Shown in pieces: positions 44,212 to 54,902 of a stretch of DNA of 64,000 bases; position 1 is the first letter of the stretch; each line of letters opens with the position of its first letter. The position numbers and the translations under genes were made by a program. The notes beneath the pieces were generated by a model. It saw only the letters and a list, made by a program, of their open reading frames with translations, had not been told where the DNA came from and did not search any database. The DNA lies in contig JAJPJL010000119.1 in the NCBI GenBank assembly GCA_021324255.1, forward strand, positions 1 to 64,000, given 5' to 3'. This DNA is from Bacillota bacterium. GTDB lineage: Bacteria > Sysuimicrobiota > Sysuimicrobiia > Sysuimicrobiales > Segetimicrobiaceae.

Positions 44212-44412
44212 GCGAGGGTCCCACCGCGCCTGCGCCGTAGACCGCCTCCGGTCGGCGCCCGCGGTGCATCCGTGAGTGTCGCGCGTTTCGCGTGCGCGGC
44301 GAACAACGCGGTTTCCCGAAATTTGGTGGGCGCCGGTCGCAGTCTGGCTCACGCCGTGGACCCGGGAGCGAAGGGCGGGTCCGGCCGATGCGAACCCGAG
44401 CCGGAGTCCGGC
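44212..44412 (+). repeat. Intergenic repeat, copy B (possible structured RNA)
   Basis: Partner of the repeat at 32037-32226. The 104-nt core begins GCGCGGCGAACAA (near 44296) and aligns without gaps at about 86% identity. GGACCCG and CGGGTCC flank the invariant GGAGCGAAGGG, giving a stable stem; copy A keeps pairing with a G-U. It lies 70-270 nt upstream of the ABC transporter permease, in the same orientation as the genes. It accounts for most of the 356-base gap after hutH. Confidence 0.6.
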
Positions 44413-44484
44413 CATGGCGCCCGAGGAGTCCCCGGACGCAGTCCCGAACGAGTGGCGGGGGTGTCGCGGGAGGCGCGTGCGCGC

Positions 44485-45501
44485 GTGACGGTGGAACATG
44501 CGGCTTCGGCCGTTGCGGAGGCCGGCGTCGCACCCCGGCGCGGGTGGGGCGGCCGCGTCATGGGGTCGTACGAAGCGGCGATCTACGCCGCGCTGCTACT
44601 CGTGGTCGCGGCGGTGTCGATCGCGACGCCGCGCTTTCTCTCGCCGGACAACCTCTTTGAGGTGGCGCGCAACTTCTCGTTCATCGCCGCGGCGGGCGTG
44701 GGCGAGGCGATCGTCATCATCGCGGGCGGCGGCGGCATCGACCTGTCGGTCGGGTCCGTGATGGGACTCGGCGGCGTGGTCGCGACCAAGTTGCTCGGCA
44801 TGAACCTGGGACTGCTCCCGGCCGTCGGGCTCGGGGTCGCCGCGGGCTGGGCATGCGGCGCCGTCAACGGCCTCCTGGTGACCAAGGCGAAGATGACGCC
44901 GCTCATTCCCACGCTCGGCATGCTGTCGATCGCGCACGGGCTCGCCCTGGTCATCACCCAAGGATATCCGCTGTCGTCGCTCGGCCCCGCCGGCCCGGCC
45001 TTCATCGCGCTCGGCGCGGGGTACGTCGGTCCCGTGCCGAACCCGGTCGTGTACATGGCGCTGGTGGTGGGCGCAGGCTGGGCGGTGCTCACGCACACGC
45101 CGTTTGGCTACGATCTCTACGCGGTCGGCGGGAACGACGAGGCCAGCCACCTGAGCGGCATCCACGTCACGCGGGTGCGCCTCGCGGCGTACATGATCAG
45201 CGGCGCGCTCGCCGCCCTCACCGGGATTCTGCTGGCGGCGCGGCTGTCGGTCGGGGACGCGACCACCGGGCAGGGCGAGGAGCTCAACGTCATCGCCGCG
45301 GCCGTGATCGGCGGGGTGAGCCTGCTCGGCGGGCAGGGGTCCGTGCTCGGACTGTTTGCCGGCGCCGCGCTGATCGGGGTGCTGTTGAACGCGATGGTGC
45401 TCACGGGCGTGCCGGCGTTCTGGCAGGAAGTCGTGATCGGCAGCACCATCATCGTGGCGGTGCTCCTCGATCGGTTGCGGATCCGGTTGGCCCGCGACTG
45501 A
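44485..45501 (+). CDS. Ribose-type ABC transporter permease
   Basis: A 338-residue BPD_transp_2 (RbsC/XylH-like) permease with about eight to ten membrane helices, the conserved loop IIAGGGGIDLSVGSVMGLGG, and the coupling region AAAVIGGVSLLGGQGSVLGLFAGA near the end. GTG 44485 has GGGAGG about 11 nt upstream; the frame is open to 44272 but that stretch is repeat copy B. Together with the binding protein and ATPase that follow it forms a complete importer, probably for a sugar or similar small polar compound; the substrate is not predictable. Confidence 0.9.
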   Translation: MTVEHAASAVAEAGVAPRRGWGGRVMGSYEAAIYAALLLVVAAVSIATPRFLSPDNLFEVARNFSFIAAAGVGEAIVIIAGGGGIDLSVGSVMGLGGVVATKLLGMNLGLLPAVGLGVAAGWACGAVNGLLVTKAKMTPLIPTLGMLSIAHGLALVITQGYPLSSLGPAGPAFIALGAGYVGPVPNPVVYMALVVGAGWAVLTHTPFGYDLYAVGGNDEASHLSGIHVTRVRLAAYMISGALAALTGILLAARLSVGDATTGQGEELNVIAAAVIGGVSLLGGQGSVLGLFAGAALIGVLLNAMVLTGVPAFWQEVVIGSTIIVAVLLDRLRIRLARD

Positions 45502-45576
45502 TCGCTGGAACGCGATCGGCCGGGCCCGCGTAGGGAGGACTGAGCACCCATACGGCAGGAGAGGGAGGGGATCGGT

Positions 45577-46551
45577 ATGCGCGTGTGGCGCGTTCTTGCG
45601 TCCGTCGCCCTGACAGTCGCTCTCGCCAGCCCCTTGCTCGGTGTACCCGCGGCCCATGGCGCCAAGGCGCTGGTGTTCGCGGTCGTGCCGAAGGCGATCA
45701 ACAACCCGTTCTACAACGATGTCCGCCGGGGCTGCGAGGCCGAGGCCAAGAAGCTCGGCGTGACCTGCGACTTCACGGGGCCGACCGTGACGGAGATCCA
45801 GCCTCAGACGCAGGTGCTGGAGAGCCTCATCCAGCGGCACGTTGACGGGATGGCGATTGCACCGGTGGACGGGAAGGCGGCCGTGCCGATCATCGACCAA
45901 GCGATGAGCGCGGGGATCGCGGTCGTGACGTTCGACTCGGACGCCGCGCCGGGGTCGAAGCGGCTCGCGTTCATCGGCACCGACAACTACGCCGGCGGGG
46001 TGGCGCTCGGCAAACAGTTCGCCAAGGCGCTGCCCGGCGGCGGGAAGTACGCCATCATCACGGGCGGCCTCGGCGCGGAGAACCTGAACGAGCGCATCAA
46101 AGGCGTCCGCGACGGGCTCAAGGCGGCGGGCGTCGCGAGCAAGTTCACCGAGGTGTCCGGCTCGCCGTTCCCCTGCAACGACGACGTGAACCGATCGGTC
46201 CAGCTCATCGAGCAAAACCTCACCGCGCATCCCGACCTGAGCGGCATCGTCGCTGTCGGCGGCTGGCCGCTGTTCGCTCCGGAGGCGTACAAGCAGGCCC
46301 TCAAGCCGAAGGCGGCGGCGATGGCGTCCGGCAAGTTCGTGGTGGTATCGTTCGACACGCTGCAGCAGGAGCTGCAGCTGCTCCACGACGGATACGTGAG
46401 CGCCTTGGTCGGCCAGCGCCCGTATGAGATGGGCGTCGACAGCATCGAGGCGCTCTACACCTACGTGACCAAGAAGACGAAGCCGCAGGATCCGTGGCAC
46501 ACGGGTCTCGACGTCGTGACGAAGGCGAACGTGGGTCAGTTCCTCAAGTGA
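45577..46551 (+). CDS. Periplasmic-binding protein of the ribose-type ABC transporter
   Basis: A 324-residue Peripla_BP_4 (RbsB-like) protein with a signal peptide (VLASVALTVALASPLLGVPAA, cleavage near residue 28). The two-lobe core includes FAVVPKAINNPFYNDVRRGC, the ligand-site Asp in VVTFDSDAAPGSK and AFIGTDNYAGGVALG. No lipobox cysteine is evident at the signal peptide end. ATG 45577 follows GGAGAGGGAGGGG. It lies between the permease and ATPase genes of the same importer. Confidence 0.92.
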   Translation: MRVWRVLASVALTVALASPLLGVPAAHGAKALVFAVVPKAINNPFYNDVRRGCEAEAKKLGVTCDFTGPTVTEIQPQTQVLESLIQRHVDGMAIAPVDGKAAVPIIDQAMSAGIAVVTFDSDAAPGSKRLAFIGTDNYAGGVALGKQFAKALPGGGKYAIITGGLGAENLNERIKGVRDGLKAAGVASKFTEVSGSPFPCNDDVNRSVQLIEQNLTAHPDLSGIVAVGGWPLFAPEAYKQALKPKAAAMASGKFVVVSFDTLQQELQLLHDGYVSALVGQRPYEMGVDSIEALYTYVTKKTKPQDPWHTGLDVVTKANVGQFLK

Positions 46552-46614
46552 GCGGGTAACCGGCGCAGGCTGGGGCGGCCCGGAGCCGCCCCGGCCCTCC
46601 GCGGAGCGCAGGCG

Positions 46615-47415
46615 ATGACGGCGGCGGTCGTCGAGATGCGGGCCATCGAGAAGCACTTCGGGGCGGTCCACGCGCTCCGCGGGGTCGATCTGGATCTCTT
46701 GCCGGGCGAAGTCCTCGGGCTCGTCGGCGACAACGCCGCCGGCAAGTCGACGCTGATGAAGGTACTGTCCGGCGCGATCCCGCCCGACGGCGGGCAGATC
46801 CTGTTTCGCGGGGCGCCGGTACGGTTTGCGTCGCCGGCCGAGGCCCGGGCGCGCGGGATCGAGATGGTGTACCAGGACTTCGCCCTGTGCAACAATCTCG
46901 ACATCGCGCAGAACATCTTCCTCGGGCGGTGGCCGGTGCGCGGGGGCGTCCTCGTCGACCGCCGGGCCATGCAACGCGCCGCGGAAGCGATGCTCGAGCG
47001 GCTGCGCATCGACGTGCCTTCGGTGACGGTGCAGGTCCGGCACCTTTCCGGCGGTCGCCGGCAGAGCGTGGCCATCGCCCGGGCGCTGTCCTTCAACCCC
47101 GCGGTCCTCATCCTGGACGAGCCGACGGCCAACCTCTCTCCGGGTGCCACGCACGAGGTGCTCAGCCTGGTGGCGGACCTCAAGCAGCACGGCGTGGGCG
47201 TGATCCTGATCAGCCACCGGCTGCAGGAGGTGTTCGCGATCGGCGACCGCGTCGCCGTGCTCAAGCAGGGCCGCCACGTCGCCACGCGGCGCGTGCGCGA
47301 CGCCACGGAGGACGAGATCCTGGAGCTCATCGTCACGGGCGGCCGCGCCGCCGCGACGAATCCGGCGCGTCGCCCGGATGCCGGCGGCGGCCCGGAGAGC
47401 CCGGTCGGAGACTGA
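46615..47415 (+). CDS. ATP-binding protein of the ribose-type ABC transporter (single domain)
   Basis: A 266-residue ATPase. Walker A is GDNAAGKSTLMKVL, the Q-loop is MVYQDFALC, the signature HLSGGRRQSVAIARAL, and Walker B AVLILDEPTANLSPG. Unlike RbsA/XylG, which carry two fused nucleotide-binding domains, this is a single domain, as in FrcA-like systems, so it should act as a homodimer. ATG 46615 has GGAGCGCAGG upstream. It is last in permease-binding protein-ATPase order, ending at a hairpin shared with the convergent ZIP gene. Confidence 0.9.
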   Translation: MTAAVVEMRAIEKHFGAVHALRGVDLDLLPGEVLGLVGDNAAGKSTLMKVLSGAIPPDGGQILFRGAPVRFASPAEARARGIEMVYQDFALCNNLDIAQNIFLGRWPVRGGVLVDRRAMQRAAEAMLERLRIDVPSVTVQVRHLSGGRRQSVAIARALSFNPAVLILDEPTANLSPGATHEVLSLVADLKQHGVGVILISHRLQEVFAIGDRVAVLKQGRHVATRRVRDATEDEILELIVTGGRAAATNPARRPDAGGGPESPVGD

Positions 47416-47438
47416 TAGGGGCGCGCTGTCAGGCTCCG
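47406..47438. terminator. Hairpin between convergent ABC ATPase and ZIP genes
   Basis: CGGAG-a-CTGATAG (47406-47418) pairs with CTGTCAG-g-CTCCG (47426-47438), 12 pairs with one mismatch and one G-U, spanning the end of both converging genes. No T-run is present. A bidirectional terminator is likely. Confidence 0.5.
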
Positions 47439-48214
47439 CCGATCGTCAGGAGCAGGTCCGTGCCGTAGGCGAAGAGGAATCCGATCACGAGCCCCCACGC
47501 GGCGCCCACCGGCGCGCGGAAGCGGCGGCCGACGGCGAACATCTCCCCCACGATGTAGAACAGCGCGCCGGCCGCGAGCGCGAGGAAGAGGACGAACGCC
47601 AGCGGCGAGGTCGCGCGGTAGCCGATGAGCGTCCCGATGAACGTCGGCCCCCCGCCGATCAATCCGGCGAGGCCGAGGAACGGCCACGAGGTCGGCTCGC
47701 CCGCCGCCGCGAGCGGCGACGCCACGGCAAATCCCTCCGTCACGTTGTGGAGTCCAAACCCGATGATGAGGATGACCGCGAACCCGATGGCTCCCGTGGC
47801 CGCGGCCTGCCCGATGGCCAGTCCCTCCGAAAAATTGTGCAGTCCCAACCCGGTGGCGATCATGAGCGTGAGGGCGTGCCCCGGCCGCGGAGCCGCGGAC
47901 GTGCGCCGGAGCATCCGAGCGTGGAACGTCACCAACCCGACGACGCCGACGACCAAGCCGACGGCGAGCATGGCCACGAGCGACAGAAACGCCCCCCAGT
48001 GACCGGACCGCAGGCCCGCACGCATCGCGGTGTCGATCGGCTCCTGCGCCTTCGAGAGCACGTCCCAGATGAGGAAGAGCAGGATCCCCAGGGCGAAGGC
48101 GTTGAGGACGTTTTGGAACGCGTGCGGCCGGCGGCCGAGCCCGGCGAGGGGCAGCCCGAGGTAAATCGTGAACCCGGCCACAGCCCCGAGCGCGGTCGTC
48201 TGCCAGATCGTCAT
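47429..48214 (-). CDS. ZIP family metal transporter
   Basis: A 261-residue membrane protein with about eight helices. The ZIP metal-site motifs are in helices 4 and 5: GLGLHNFSEGLAIG and GFGLHNVTEGFAVA, each with His, Asn and Glu ligands. A His/Arg-containing loop (FHARMLRRTSAAPRPGH) separates helices 3 and 4. ZIP proteins import divalent metals, mainly zinc or iron; the closest pattern is the bacterial ZupT/GufA type. ATG 48214 has GGAGGGGGAGG just upstream. It is the only gene in its unit. Confidence 0.9.
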   Translation of the reverse strand: MTIWQTTALGAVAGFTIYLGLPLAGLGRRPHAFQNVLNAFALGILLFLIWDVLSKAQEPIDTAMRAGLRSGHWGAFLSLVAMLAVGLVVGVVGLVTFHARMLRRTSAAPRPGHALTLMIATGLGLHNFSEGLAIGQAAATGAIGFAVILIIGFGLHNVTEGFAVASPLAAAGEPTSWPFLGLAGLIGGGPTFIGTLIGYRATSPLAFVLFLALAAGALFYIVGEMFAVGRRFRAPVGAAWGLVIGFLFAYGTDLLLTIGGA

Positions 48215-48487
48215 GAGGCGCCTCCCCCTCCTTCGGCGCGAACGCAGGATGGCTGCGAACGCCGTCCTATTGTAGCGTGCGGGGAGCGACGGGGAGCGTC
48301 AAGCGGAGAGCGTGGCCTCCGCGTAGAGGGCTTGCGGCGCAAGGGCCCGGCGTGTTGGTAAGGATCTGGCGTACGTAAAACGATGGCCGTCGCAGCCGGC
48401 CGGCCGCCCGCGCCTCTCTTGGACCGCGAGGCGGGGCGGCCGGCGGGAGCGCGCGGAACGTTGGGGCTCGGGGTCGTCAGAAGTTGC

Positions 48488-48673
48488 CTACTGGGCGGCC
48501 AGGAAATCCGGCCCGGTCAGCAGGTGTTTCTCCCGCGCGACGCGCCAGACGGCCGGCGTCAGGAAAAAGGCGATGATGTACGCCACCGTGCCGTAGCACA
48601 GGATGTAAAATGCGGGCGCCCCGCGCGTGTACGCCCAGCCCGCGGCGCCGAGGAACGTGAACGATGAGCCCGG
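48488..48673 (-). pseudogene. Remnant of a sodium:solute symporter
   Basis: About 60 codons read SSFTFLGAAGWAYTRGAPAF, YGTVAYIIAFFLTPAVWRV, and KHLLTGPDFLAAQ before a stop. This is a recognisable stretch of the second and third helices of SSS-family (SLC5-like) permeases. Both the N-terminus and the remaining several hundred residues are missing. It lies directly after the MFS gene on the same strand. The following 273 bases up to the ZIP gene show nothing further. Confidence 0.65.
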
Positions 48674-48680
48674 CGCGACG

Positions 48681-50273
48681 TCAGGCGGCGGGCACGTCGT
48701 CCACTTGGGCGCGGCCCCGGCGCAGGAAGACCACGAGCGGCAGGCAGAGGAAGAACACCACACCGATCACGCCAAAGGCGTACTCGAACGCCACGACCGA
48801 CGCCTGCTGGCCGATCAAGGCATTCAATGCCGCGAGCGCTTGCATGTGGGCGGTGGCGGGGTCATGTCCCCGCGCAACGAACGCGGCTTCGTACGTCTGC
48901 CACCACTGCCGGAACGACGGGTTGTAGAGGGACGCGTACCGGACGAGATTCGCGCTGGCGGTCGCGATCTTGTGGTCGAGCAGCGTGATCACGATCGCGG
49001 TCCCCAGGCTGCCGCCGAGCTGGAACATCAACGTGAACATGCTCGAAGCGCTCTGCATCTTCCGGCGCGGGATCGTGGAGAGCGCGGTCGTCGACATGGG
49101 GACGAACATGAGGGCGAACCCGAACCCCTGCAGGATGAGCGGCAGGAGCAGCTGCACCGGCCCGCTGTCCGTGGTGAAATGCGCCATCATCAGGCCCGAG
49201 GCGCCGGCGAGGAGCAGCCCGCACGGCAACATGATGTAGACGCCGAGCCGGTTGTACAGCAGCCCGGCGACCGGCATCATCAGCACCATGACCAGCGAGC
49301 GCGGCATCAACGTCAAGCCGGCCCGCGTGGCATCGTACCCGAGGAGATTTTGGAGGAACAGCGGCAACAGGATCAGGCCGCCGAACAGCGTCATCCCGAT
49401 CACGCCGCCGATCAACGAGCCCGAGGCAAACGAGACGTTGCCGAAGACGCGCAGGTCGACCGCCGGTTCCTCGGCGCGCAACTCCCAGATCATGAACGCC
49501 GCGAGGGCGACGACGACGATGACGGCGAGGGTGGAGATGAACGGGCTCCCGAACCACCCGTCCGTCTCGCCCTGTTCGAGCAGCACCTGCAGCGACGCCA
49601 GGCCCACCGCCATCAGCCCGATCCCGATGCCGTCGATCCGCCGCCATCCCTGCGCCCGCATGTACGGCGGGTCTTCGATGAACAGCGAGGCGAGAAACAG
49701 CCCGAGGACGCCGATCGGGAGATTCACGAAAAAGATCCAGGGCCACGAGTAATTGTCCGTCAGCCAGCCTCCGAGCGTCGGCCCGATCGCCGGTCCCAGC
49801 AGGATGATCATGCCGAAGATGCCCATGGCCTGACCCTGCTCCTCGGGCGGAAACGACTCGCGCATGATCGCCTGCGCCGTGGGCGAGAGCACGCCGCCTC
49901 CGAGGCCCTGGATCACCCGGAACGCGATCAGCTGCCCCAGGGTGCGGGCCAGGCCGCACAGCAGGGACGCGGCGGTGAAGATCGCGACGGCCAGCATGTA
50001 CATGCGTTTGCGCCCCAGCACGGATCCGAGCCATGCCGTGAGCGGCATGACGATGACCAGCGCAATGAGGTATGAGGTGCTGACCCAGGTCACCTGTTGC
50101 GTCGTGACGCCGTAGGAGGCTTGAATGTGGGCCAGCGCGACATTCACGACGCTGGAGTCGATGGCGCCCATGACGGCCCCGGCGATCACGGAGACCGCCA
50201 CGAGCCATTTGCTGGGGCGTGCCGCGCCGGCGCGCCCCGTGCCGCCTAGGGCGGAAGTTGCATCCACAGCCAT
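48681..50273 (-). CDS. DHA2 family (EmrB/QacA-type) MFS multidrug transporter
   Basis: A 530-residue, 14-helix drug:H+ antiporter: VMGAIDSSVVNVALAHIQ in helix 1, motif A WLGSVLGRKRMY, motif C region FRVIQGLGGGVLSPTAQAIM, and GILGPAIGP-type LLGPAIGPTLGGWL. The C-terminus is basic. ATG 50273 has AAGGAG upstream. There is no EmrA-type membrane-fusion partner beside it. A perfect tandem 15-bp repeat lies about 35-65 nt upstream and may be its operator. Confidence 0.93.
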   Translation of the reverse strand: MAVDATSALGGTGRAGAARPSKWLVAVSVIAGAVMGAIDSSVVNVALAHIQASYGVTTQQVTWVSTSYLIALVIVMPLTAWLGSVLGRKRMYMLAVAIFTAASLLCGLARTLGQLIAFRVIQGLGGGVLSPTAQAIMRESFPPEEQGQAMGIFGMIILLGPAIGPTLGGWLTDNYSWPWIFFVNLPIGVLGLFLASLFIEDPPYMRAQGWRRIDGIGIGLMAVGLASLQVLLEQGETDGWFGSPFISTLAVIVVVALAAFMIWELRAEEPAVDLRVFGNVSFASGSLIGGVIGMTLFGGLILLPLFLQNLLGYDATRAGLTLMPRSLVMVLMMPVAGLLYNRLGVYIMLPCGLLLAGASGLMMAHFTTDSGPVQLLLPLILQGFGFALMFVPMSTTALSTIPRRKMQSASSMFTLMFQLGGSLGTAIVITLLDHKIATASANLVRYASLYNPSFRQWWQTYEAAFVARGHDPATAHMQALAALNALIGQQASVVAFEYAFGVIGVVFFLCLPLVVFLRRGRAQVDDVPAA

Positions 50274-50306
50274 GCAGTGACTAGTCTCCTTGCCAGACTC
50301 TACCTA

Positions 50307-50336
50307 ATGTCGTGCATCATTATGTCGTGCATCATT
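50307..50336. repeat. Perfect tandem 15-bp repeat upstream of the MFS pump
   Basis: Two adjacent exact copies of ATGTCGTGCATCATT (50307-50321 and 50322-50336) lie 34 nt upstream of the MFS start on the minus strand, where a repressor would act. The surrounding DNA is less GC-rich than its neighbours. No regulator gene is adjacent. Confidence 0.55.
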
Positions 50337-50650
50337 GCCGAACTCCGGCAAGGGTTCGAACCATATGTCGAACCCGACCCCGCCACGGACGGCACGCTGA
50401 CCCATCGGCGCGGCTGGGTGCCGCGACTGCCCCGCCCGTGGACGCCGCGCCGCGCGGCCCCCCTCGGGCGCGGACGTCGCCCGTCGAGGCGCTGCCCGGA
50501 GGCCCTGGGACGCGGTGCGGGGGGTGAAGCCGGAGGCCGGACCCATCTCATCGGTTAACGACGGAAGGGCGCCCCCGACTCCCGGACACGGGTGGACGCG
50601 GTCACCCCCTGTGGAGAGCCCGGCGCGCAGGGCGGATGGCGTCGGGGTGG
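50337..50650. other. Gap between MFS pump and thyX; no gene seen
   Basis: About 310 GC-rich bases. Open frames on both strands are of low quality and resemble no protein family. No convincing promoter, hairpin with T-run or repeat was found. Confidence 0.4.
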
Positions 50651-51574
50651 CTATTCCGGCCAGGGCGGGTCGATGCCGAGGTCGCGGAGCTTGCGCCACG
50701 CCTCGGCGCGCTCCCGGTTGCGTCTCAGCTTGCCGTCCCGCGTGGCCAACCACCCGAACTCCTCCGCCAGGCGCCGCGCGCCGTCGCGGTCCCCCCCGGA
50801 CAGGCGCCTGATGACCTGGATCTCGAGCGCGCTCAGGGTGAGGCTGTTGAGGTGGTAGTCCTTGAACGCCTGCCACGCGATCGGGCACCACCGGCGTACG
50901 ATCTCGTTGCCGATGACGGTGGCGTAGGCCCGGATCTCGGCTTGCGCGTGCTCGTCCATCCTCAAGCCGAGGAAGTGGAGGAGGTTGTACAGATCGATCT
51001 TCCAGTAGGCTTCCGTGTACGTGGACAGCGGGAGATCCTTGCGGGCCTGTTCCCGCGCGATGCCGGCCGCGAGGCGCTCCTCGTAGACATTCCGGGCAAG
51101 CGCCTGGAGCTCGGCCTCACGCTCGGTGAAGCGGCCGCCAACCTCCGCGGGGAGGACACCGGCGCTGCCCTGCCTGTTTCGCGAAGACTGCAGCCGCCAT
51201 GCGCCGGGATCCGTGCGTGCCGCCTGATCGATGGCGATCGAATAGCGCGTCGAATACTCGTTCGTCGAGGCCGTCCGGTGCCGTATCCACTGGCGCCACG
51301 TGTCCATGGGGACGCGGACGTGCAGCTTGATCTCGCACATCTCGAACGGCGTCGTGTGGCGGTGGCGCATCAGGTAGCGGATGAGGCCCGTGTCCTCGTG
51401 GACCGCCTTCGTCCCCGCGCCGTATGAGACCCGCGCCGCCTGGACGATCGCCTGGTCCGAGCCGAGGTAGTCGACGACGCGGACGAAGCCGTCGTCGAGC
51501 ACGCGCCACGTGTGCCCGAGCACCCGTTCGAGTTCGGGCGCCTTGATCCGGTCCAGCGCGGATTGGTCGTCCAT
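50651..51574 (-). CDS. thyX: Flavin-dependent thymidylate synthase
   Basis: A 307-residue ThyX that methylates dUMP to dTMP with FAD and methylenetetrahydrofolate. The signature RHRTASTNEYSTRYS (RHRx7S type) is intact, preceded by HRHTTPFEMCEIKLHVRVP and followed by YTEAYWKIDLYNLLHFLGLR. Somewhat longer than typical (220-250) through its N- and C-terminal parts. ATG 51574 gives MDDQSALDRIKAPELERVLG; the frame is open further upstream, without a good site. ThyX organisms usually lack ThyA. Divergent from the aminotransferase. Confidence 0.95.
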   Translation of the reverse strand: MDDQSALDRIKAPELERVLGHTWRVLDDGFVRVVDYLGSDQAIVQAARVSYGAGTKAVHEDTGLIRYLMRHRHTTPFEMCEIKLHVRVPMDTWRQWIRHRTASTNEYSTRYSIAIDQAARTDPGAWRLQSSRNRQGSAGVLPAEVGGRFTEREAELQALARNVYEERLAAGIAREQARKDLPLSTYTEAYWKIDLYNLLHFLGLRMDEHAQAEIRAYATVIGNEIVRRWCPIAWQAFKDYHLNSLTLSALEIQVIRRLSGGDRDGARRLAEEFGWLATRDGKLRRNRERAEAWRKLRDLGIDPPWPE

Positions 51575-51753
51575 GCCCGCATAGTTCGACGCGATCGGCC
51601 AAAACTTTTGCGTGCAGGAACGGCGCCTCGTGCTGCACGAAGTGCCGTACCGTTCCTCGGAGGGGGGACGGGCCCCGGCAGAATTACGGGCCGTCTCAAC
51701 GGTGTCCCCGGATCTCCACACCGGGAAACCAGCTTCCCCGGGAGGGCAGACCC

Positions 51754-53160
51754 ATGCAGGAGGCCACGAAGCAGGGCACGGCGGCGGCCGCCACCGCGCT
51801 CACACCGGCCGAGCGCGAGGCGCTGGAGCATGTGTGGATCCACACGGCGCGATGGCTGGACCTCGCCGAGCGGGACCATCTCCGCGTCATCGTTCGCGGC
51901 GACGGGTGCCGGCTGATCGACGCCCGGGGACGCGTGTACCTGGACGGCCTATCCGGGCTCTACGTGGTGAACGCGGGGCATGGCCGGCGGGAGATCGGCG
52001 AGGCGATGGCGCGACAGGCGCAGGAGATCGCGTACGTGTCCTCCGCGAGCTACACGAGCCTGCCGGCGGTGCAGCTCGGCGACGTGCTCGCCGGCCTGAC
52101 CCCCGGGGATCTGAACCGGTTCCTGTTCTGCTCCGGCGGCTCGGAAGCGATCGAGAGCGCCATGAAAATCGCGAAACAGGTGCAGGTCATGCGCGGGTTC
52201 CCCAAGCGCTACAAGGTGATCGCCCGGCGGGGCGGGTACCACGGCGCGACCTTCGGCGCGATGAGCATCACCTCGTCCCGCAACGAGACCTACTTCGGCC
52301 CGTTCATGCACGGCGTCAGCTTCGTGCCGTCCCCGGACCGGTACCGCAACGCGTTCGGCATCGACGGCGAGGCCGGCGACCTCATGTGCGCCGAAGCGGT
52401 GGATCAGGAGATCCGCGCGCAGGGGCCGGAATACGTCGCGGCCGTGATCGGCGAGCCGATCTCGGCGTCGAACAATTCGCACGTGCCCTCGCCGCGGTAC
52501 TGGCAGCGCCTGCGCGAGATCTGTGATCGCCACGGCGTCCTGTTGATCATGGACGAGGTCATCAACGGGTTCGGTCGGACCGGGCGCATGTTCGCCACGG
52601 AGCACTTCGGCGTCGTTCCGGACCTGATGACGATGGCCAAGGGGCTGTCGTCCGGCTACGCGCCGATCGGCGCCGTCGCCGTCCGCGACGCGATCTATGA
52701 GGAGTTCAAGCGGCAGGACGTTGGGCTCGCGCACCTGCTCACGTTCGGCGGCCAGGCCGTCGCCTGCGCGGCCGCGCTCAAGAATCTCGAGATCCTCCGG
52801 GCCGAGGATCTGCCCCGCCGGGCCGCGGAGCAGGGGCGCTACTTGCTCGGCGCCCTCGAGCCGCTGCGCTCGCACCCCACGGTCGGGGACATCCGCGGCA
52901 CGGGGCTGTTGTGCGCGGTGGAGCTCGTCAAGGACAAGCAGACCAAGGAGCCGTTCGGCTGGGGTCCGGCGGCCGGGGCGCACCCGTTCAGCCGCCGCGT
53001 CGTGGAGGCCATGGCGGAGCGGGGCCTGCTCACGCGCTGCTTCATGTCCATCCAGTGCGTCCCGCCCCTCGTCGTGACGCGAGACGAGCTGGATCGCATG
53101 GTGGCGGTCATCGACGAGAGCCTGACCGTCGCGGAGCGCGAATTCGGTTTCGCGGCGTAG
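51754..53160 (+). CDS. Class III pyridoxal-phosphate aminotransferase
   Basis: A 468-residue fold-type I aminotransferase of the omega-amino acid/putrescine group. The PLP lysine is K296 (TMAKGLSSGYAPIGA). Other segments are RVYLDGLSGLYVVNAGHGR, FCSGGSEAIESAMKIAK, RGGYHGATFGAM and LLIMDEVINGFGRTG. These enzymes move an amino group from a terminal amine (for example beta-alanine or taurine) to pyruvate or 2-oxoglutarate; the exact substrate cannot be read from sequence. ATG 51754 has GGGAGG about 10 nt upstream. No neighbouring gene clarifies the pathway. Confidence 0.9.
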   Translation: MQEATKQGTAAAATALTPAEREALEHVWIHTARWLDLAERDHLRVIVRGDGCRLIDARGRVYLDGLSGLYVVNAGHGRREIGEAMARQAQEIAYVSSASYTSLPAVQLGDVLAGLTPGDLNRFLFCSGGSEAIESAMKIAKQVQVMRGFPKRYKVIARRGGYHGATFGAMSITSSRNETYFGPFMHGVSFVPSPDRYRNAFGIDGEAGDLMCAEAVDQEIRAQGPEYVAAVIGEPISASNNSHVPSPRYWQRLREICDRHGVLLIMDEVINGFGRTGRMFATEHFGVVPDLMTMAKGLSSGYAPIGAVAVRDAIYEEFKRQDVGLAHLLTFGGQAVACAAALKNLEILRAEDLPRRAAEQGRYLLGALEPLRSHPTVGDIRGTGLLCAVELVKDKQTKEPFGWGPAAGAHPFSRRVVEAMAERGLLTRCFMSIQCVPPLVVTRDELDRMVAVIDESLTVAEREFGFAA

Positions 53161-53238
53161 CGCGCCGCCGGCGGTCCCCGGGATATACGCACACGAACAC
53201 GGCACGCGCCTGCGGTCCGGGAGGCGTCCGGGTCGCGC

Positions 53239-54666
<1,428 letters not shown>

Positions 54667-54902
54667 CGCGGTGCCCTCCGAGGGATGGGAATCGTCGCTA
54701 AGGAGTTCGTGGCGGCGGGTGTGCGGCCCTCGCGGGCACGGGTCCGCGCCGCGTCCAGGCCTCGCGCCGACGCTCCCCGGGTTCCATTGCACGGCGGCGG
54801 GGAGGGGCGGACCGGCCGCGGATGGAACACGACACGCGTGCGTGAACCGTCGTCGGAGCGCCCGGTTCCCGGCCGGCCGCACGACAGCCAGGAGGCGACG
54901 CC

